A program made the position numbers and the translations under genes. Below the pieces are notes generated by a model. That model saw nothing but the letters and a program-made list of their open reading frames with translations, did not search any database and had not been told where the DNA came from. DNA of 6,096 nt from Hadesarchaea archaeon (lineage in GTDB: Archaea; Hadarchaeota; Hadarchaeia; Hadarchaeales; Hadarchaeaceae): positions 1 to 6,096 of the forward strand of contig JAOUPD010000069.1 of the NCBI GenBank assembly GCA_029880065.1, in the 5' to 3' direction. This document shows positions 5,961 to 6,096 of the stretch, piece by piece. Every line of letters begins with the position of its first letter. Position 1 is the stretch's first letter.

Positions 5961-5965
5961 CCCCC
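5961..5965 (-). promoter_or_regulatory. Ribosome binding site that fixes the TTG start of minD
   Basis: On the minus strand, GGGGGTTGA ends 3 bases before the TTG start (GGGGG at 5965-5961, 7-base spacer), a good match to the archaeal Shine-Dalgarno GGAGGTGA. With no other in-frame start nearby, it decides the 5953 start. Confidence 0.65.
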
Positions 5966-5997
5966 AAGTTTATTGACGGCACACACTTAAAAACATG

Positions 5998-6012
5998 AAT
6001 ATTTTTTTAATT
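5998..6012 (-). promoter_or_regulatory. Candidate TATA element of minD
   Basis: The minus strand reads AAAATTAAAAAAATATT across this stretch. A TATA element centred near 6004 would predict transcription start near 5978, about 25 bases before the TTG, leaving room for the ribosome binding site. The match is poor beside the operon promoter, and a second option, GTTTTTAAGT (5994-5985), would start too close to the ribosome binding site. Confidence 0.25.
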
Positions 6013-6096
6013 TTAACTAAATCAAGAAATTCAAAGAACTGAGGATGGTTGCGTAAGTTTTGCGTCCGGGCGCTCCTCAAAATATCGCCTAACCGG

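Noticed and set aside
5476..5990. Plus-strand frames at 5476-5739 and 5784-5990
   Set aside because: They are antisense to minD, whose motifs are unmistakable, and show no likeness to any protein.
1..6096. CRISPR array, tRNA or rRNA genes
   Set aside because: I saw no regularly spaced repeats of 24-37 bases, no cloverleaf with a TTCRA arm, and no conserved rRNA stretches on either strand.

Overview
The window looks archaeal. The promoter-like sequences are TATA/BRE-type elements rather than bacterial -35/-10 boxes, the main gene run ends in a bare oligo-T tract rather than a hairpin terminator, and the far-right gene is a MinD/ParA ATPase of about 270 residues with no minC or minE beside it. 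The protein types (secreted C13-like peptidase, lamin-tail protein with a C-terminal membrane anchor, DUF4367-like exported protein) are the kind carried in numbers by uncultured methanogen/ANME-related Euryarchaeota (Methanosarcinales, Syntropharchaeia, Methanophagales). That placement is inference, since no rRNA or taxonomic marker gene is present.

Layout from left to right. Positions 1-309 are mostly non-coding: an AT-rich left edge, one possible 42-codon minus-strand ORF with a Shine-Dalgarno sequence (48-176), and an oligo-T terminator (279-293) for the transcript coming from the right. Positions 310-4723 hold three genes on the minus strand. In order of transcription they are a large secreted C13/caspase-like cysteine peptidase with DNRLRE-like and EF-hand elements (4723-2366), a lamin-tail-domain plus Ig-like protein with a C-terminal membrane anchor (2382-1378), and an exported or membrane-anchored protein with a DUF4367-like C-terminus (1359-310). 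The first two overlap by 17 bases and the next gap is 18 bases, so this is very probably one operon. It has a convincing TATA/BRE promoter at 4762-4776.

Positions 4724-5128 form a 400-base intergenic region. It contains a perfect 10-bp inverted repeat enclosing 49 bases (4831-4899) followed directly by ACA, a possible H/ACA-type RNA. It also holds a plus-strand frame encoding one hydrophobic membrane segment ending at 5098, which is either a 20-codon micro-ORF or the tail of a frameshifted small membrane protein. Positions 5129-5953 hold minD on the minus strand, starting at TTG with a strong ribosome binding site. The right edge (5966-6096) holds minD's upstream region and perhaps the last codons of another minus-strand gene.

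All three operon products appear to be exported and would act outside the membrane. A reasonable but unproven picture is a cell-surface processing or adhesion module, with a secreted calcium-responsive peptidase and two anchored partners. Within the peptidase gene there is a sharp base-composition step at the boundary between the GC-rich N-terminal/DNRLRE part and the AT-richer peptidase domain, which suggests modular or chimeric assembly.
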